DNA from: Rhodoferax sp. OV413
GTDB lineage: Bacteria > Pseudomonadota > Gammaproteobacteria > Burkholderiales > Burkholderiaceae_C
Direction: 5' to 3'
Length of the DNA: 23,661 bases
Assembly (NCBI GenBank): GCA_945861195.1
Contig: CAMATS010000003.1
Location: 1-23,661, forward strand
The notes beneath the pieces were generated by a model. The model saw nothing but the letters and a program-made list of their open reading frames with translations, was not told the DNA's origin and ran no database searches. Positions 23,614 to 23,661 of this stretch are shown piece by piece (within the stretch, counting starts at the first letter, position 1; each line of letters starts with the position of its first letter). The position numbers and the translations under genes were made by a program.

Positions 23614-23661
23614 TCAAAAACGGGCCACGCCGTAGCTGTTGGCTTGCAAGACCCGGGTGCG
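23614..23661 (-). CDS. 3' end of an upstream gene of the acyl-CoA operon (partial)
   Basis: The last 15 codons and TGA of a minus-strand gene are visible, ending in SYGVARF. The following carboxylase gene is 16 bp (TTG) or 85 bp (ATG) downstream, so they are probably co-transcribed. A carboxyltransferase beta subunit would be the expected neighbour and often ends in a similar FG.FRM-like motif, but 15 residues are too few to identify it. Confidence 0.5.
   Translation of the reverse strand, partial: RTRVLQANSYGVARF

Overview
The window looks like a chromosomal stretch of a betaproteobacterium of the Burkholderiales, probably Comamonadaceae-like. This is inferred from the gene families, not proven: a Bug-type tripartite-tricarboxylate receptor, several solute-uptake systems, a split UxaA-family enzyme, an MlaF ATPase, acyl-CoA catabolism and a moderately high G+C content. 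I see no rRNA, tRNA, CRISPR array, insertion sequence or phage gene. About 20 complete protein genes are supported, plus one partial gene at each edge.

Layout. (1) 1-478 is the 3' end of a sugar/glycerol-phosphate type ABC ATPase. (2) 619-3672, minus strand, is a complete TRAP transporter, dctP-dctQ-dctM, with a perfect stem-loop between dctP and dctQ. (3) 4009-5595, plus strand, is a convincing choline-sulfatase (betC). (4) 5660-7076, minus strand, is a two-subunit UxaA/SuyAB-like lyase. Its 65-bp divergent intergenic region faces (5) 7142-11421, plus strand: a taurine/sulfonate-type ABC transporter (permease, ATPase, binding protein) followed 3 bp later by a GMC flavin oxidoreductase. Regions 2-5 together look like uptake and breakdown of small organic acids and sulfate esters or osmolytes. 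(6) 11618-12520, minus strand, is an N-acetylneuraminate-lyase-like class I aldolase, flanked by poorly coding DNA. (7) 12837-13679, minus strand, is an mlaF that lacks the rest of its operon. (8) 13729-14376, minus strand, is a GntR/FCD regulator divergent from pdxA-like and Bug receptor genes (14469-16411), with a palindrome in the shared promoter region. (9) 16542-17576 is a cytoplasmic Sel1 protein of eight exact 36-residue repeats. (10) 17573-23661, minus strand, is an acyl-CoA operon: the tail of an unidentified gene, a biotin-dependent carboxylase alpha subunit, a glutathione S-transferase, an acyl-CoA dehydrogenase, a beta-keto acid cleavage enzyme and a second acyl-CoA dehydrogenase.

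No gene is clearly outside known families. The most interesting points are combinations and non-coding structures. These are the choline-sulfatase beside a SuyAB-like lyase and a sulfonate-type ABC transporter, the carboxylase/BKACE/dual dehydrogenase operon of unknown substrate, the dctP-dctQ stem-loop, a pentanucleotide tract with G-quadruplex potential inside the ABC operon, and the apparent rearrangement beside the orphan mlaF.
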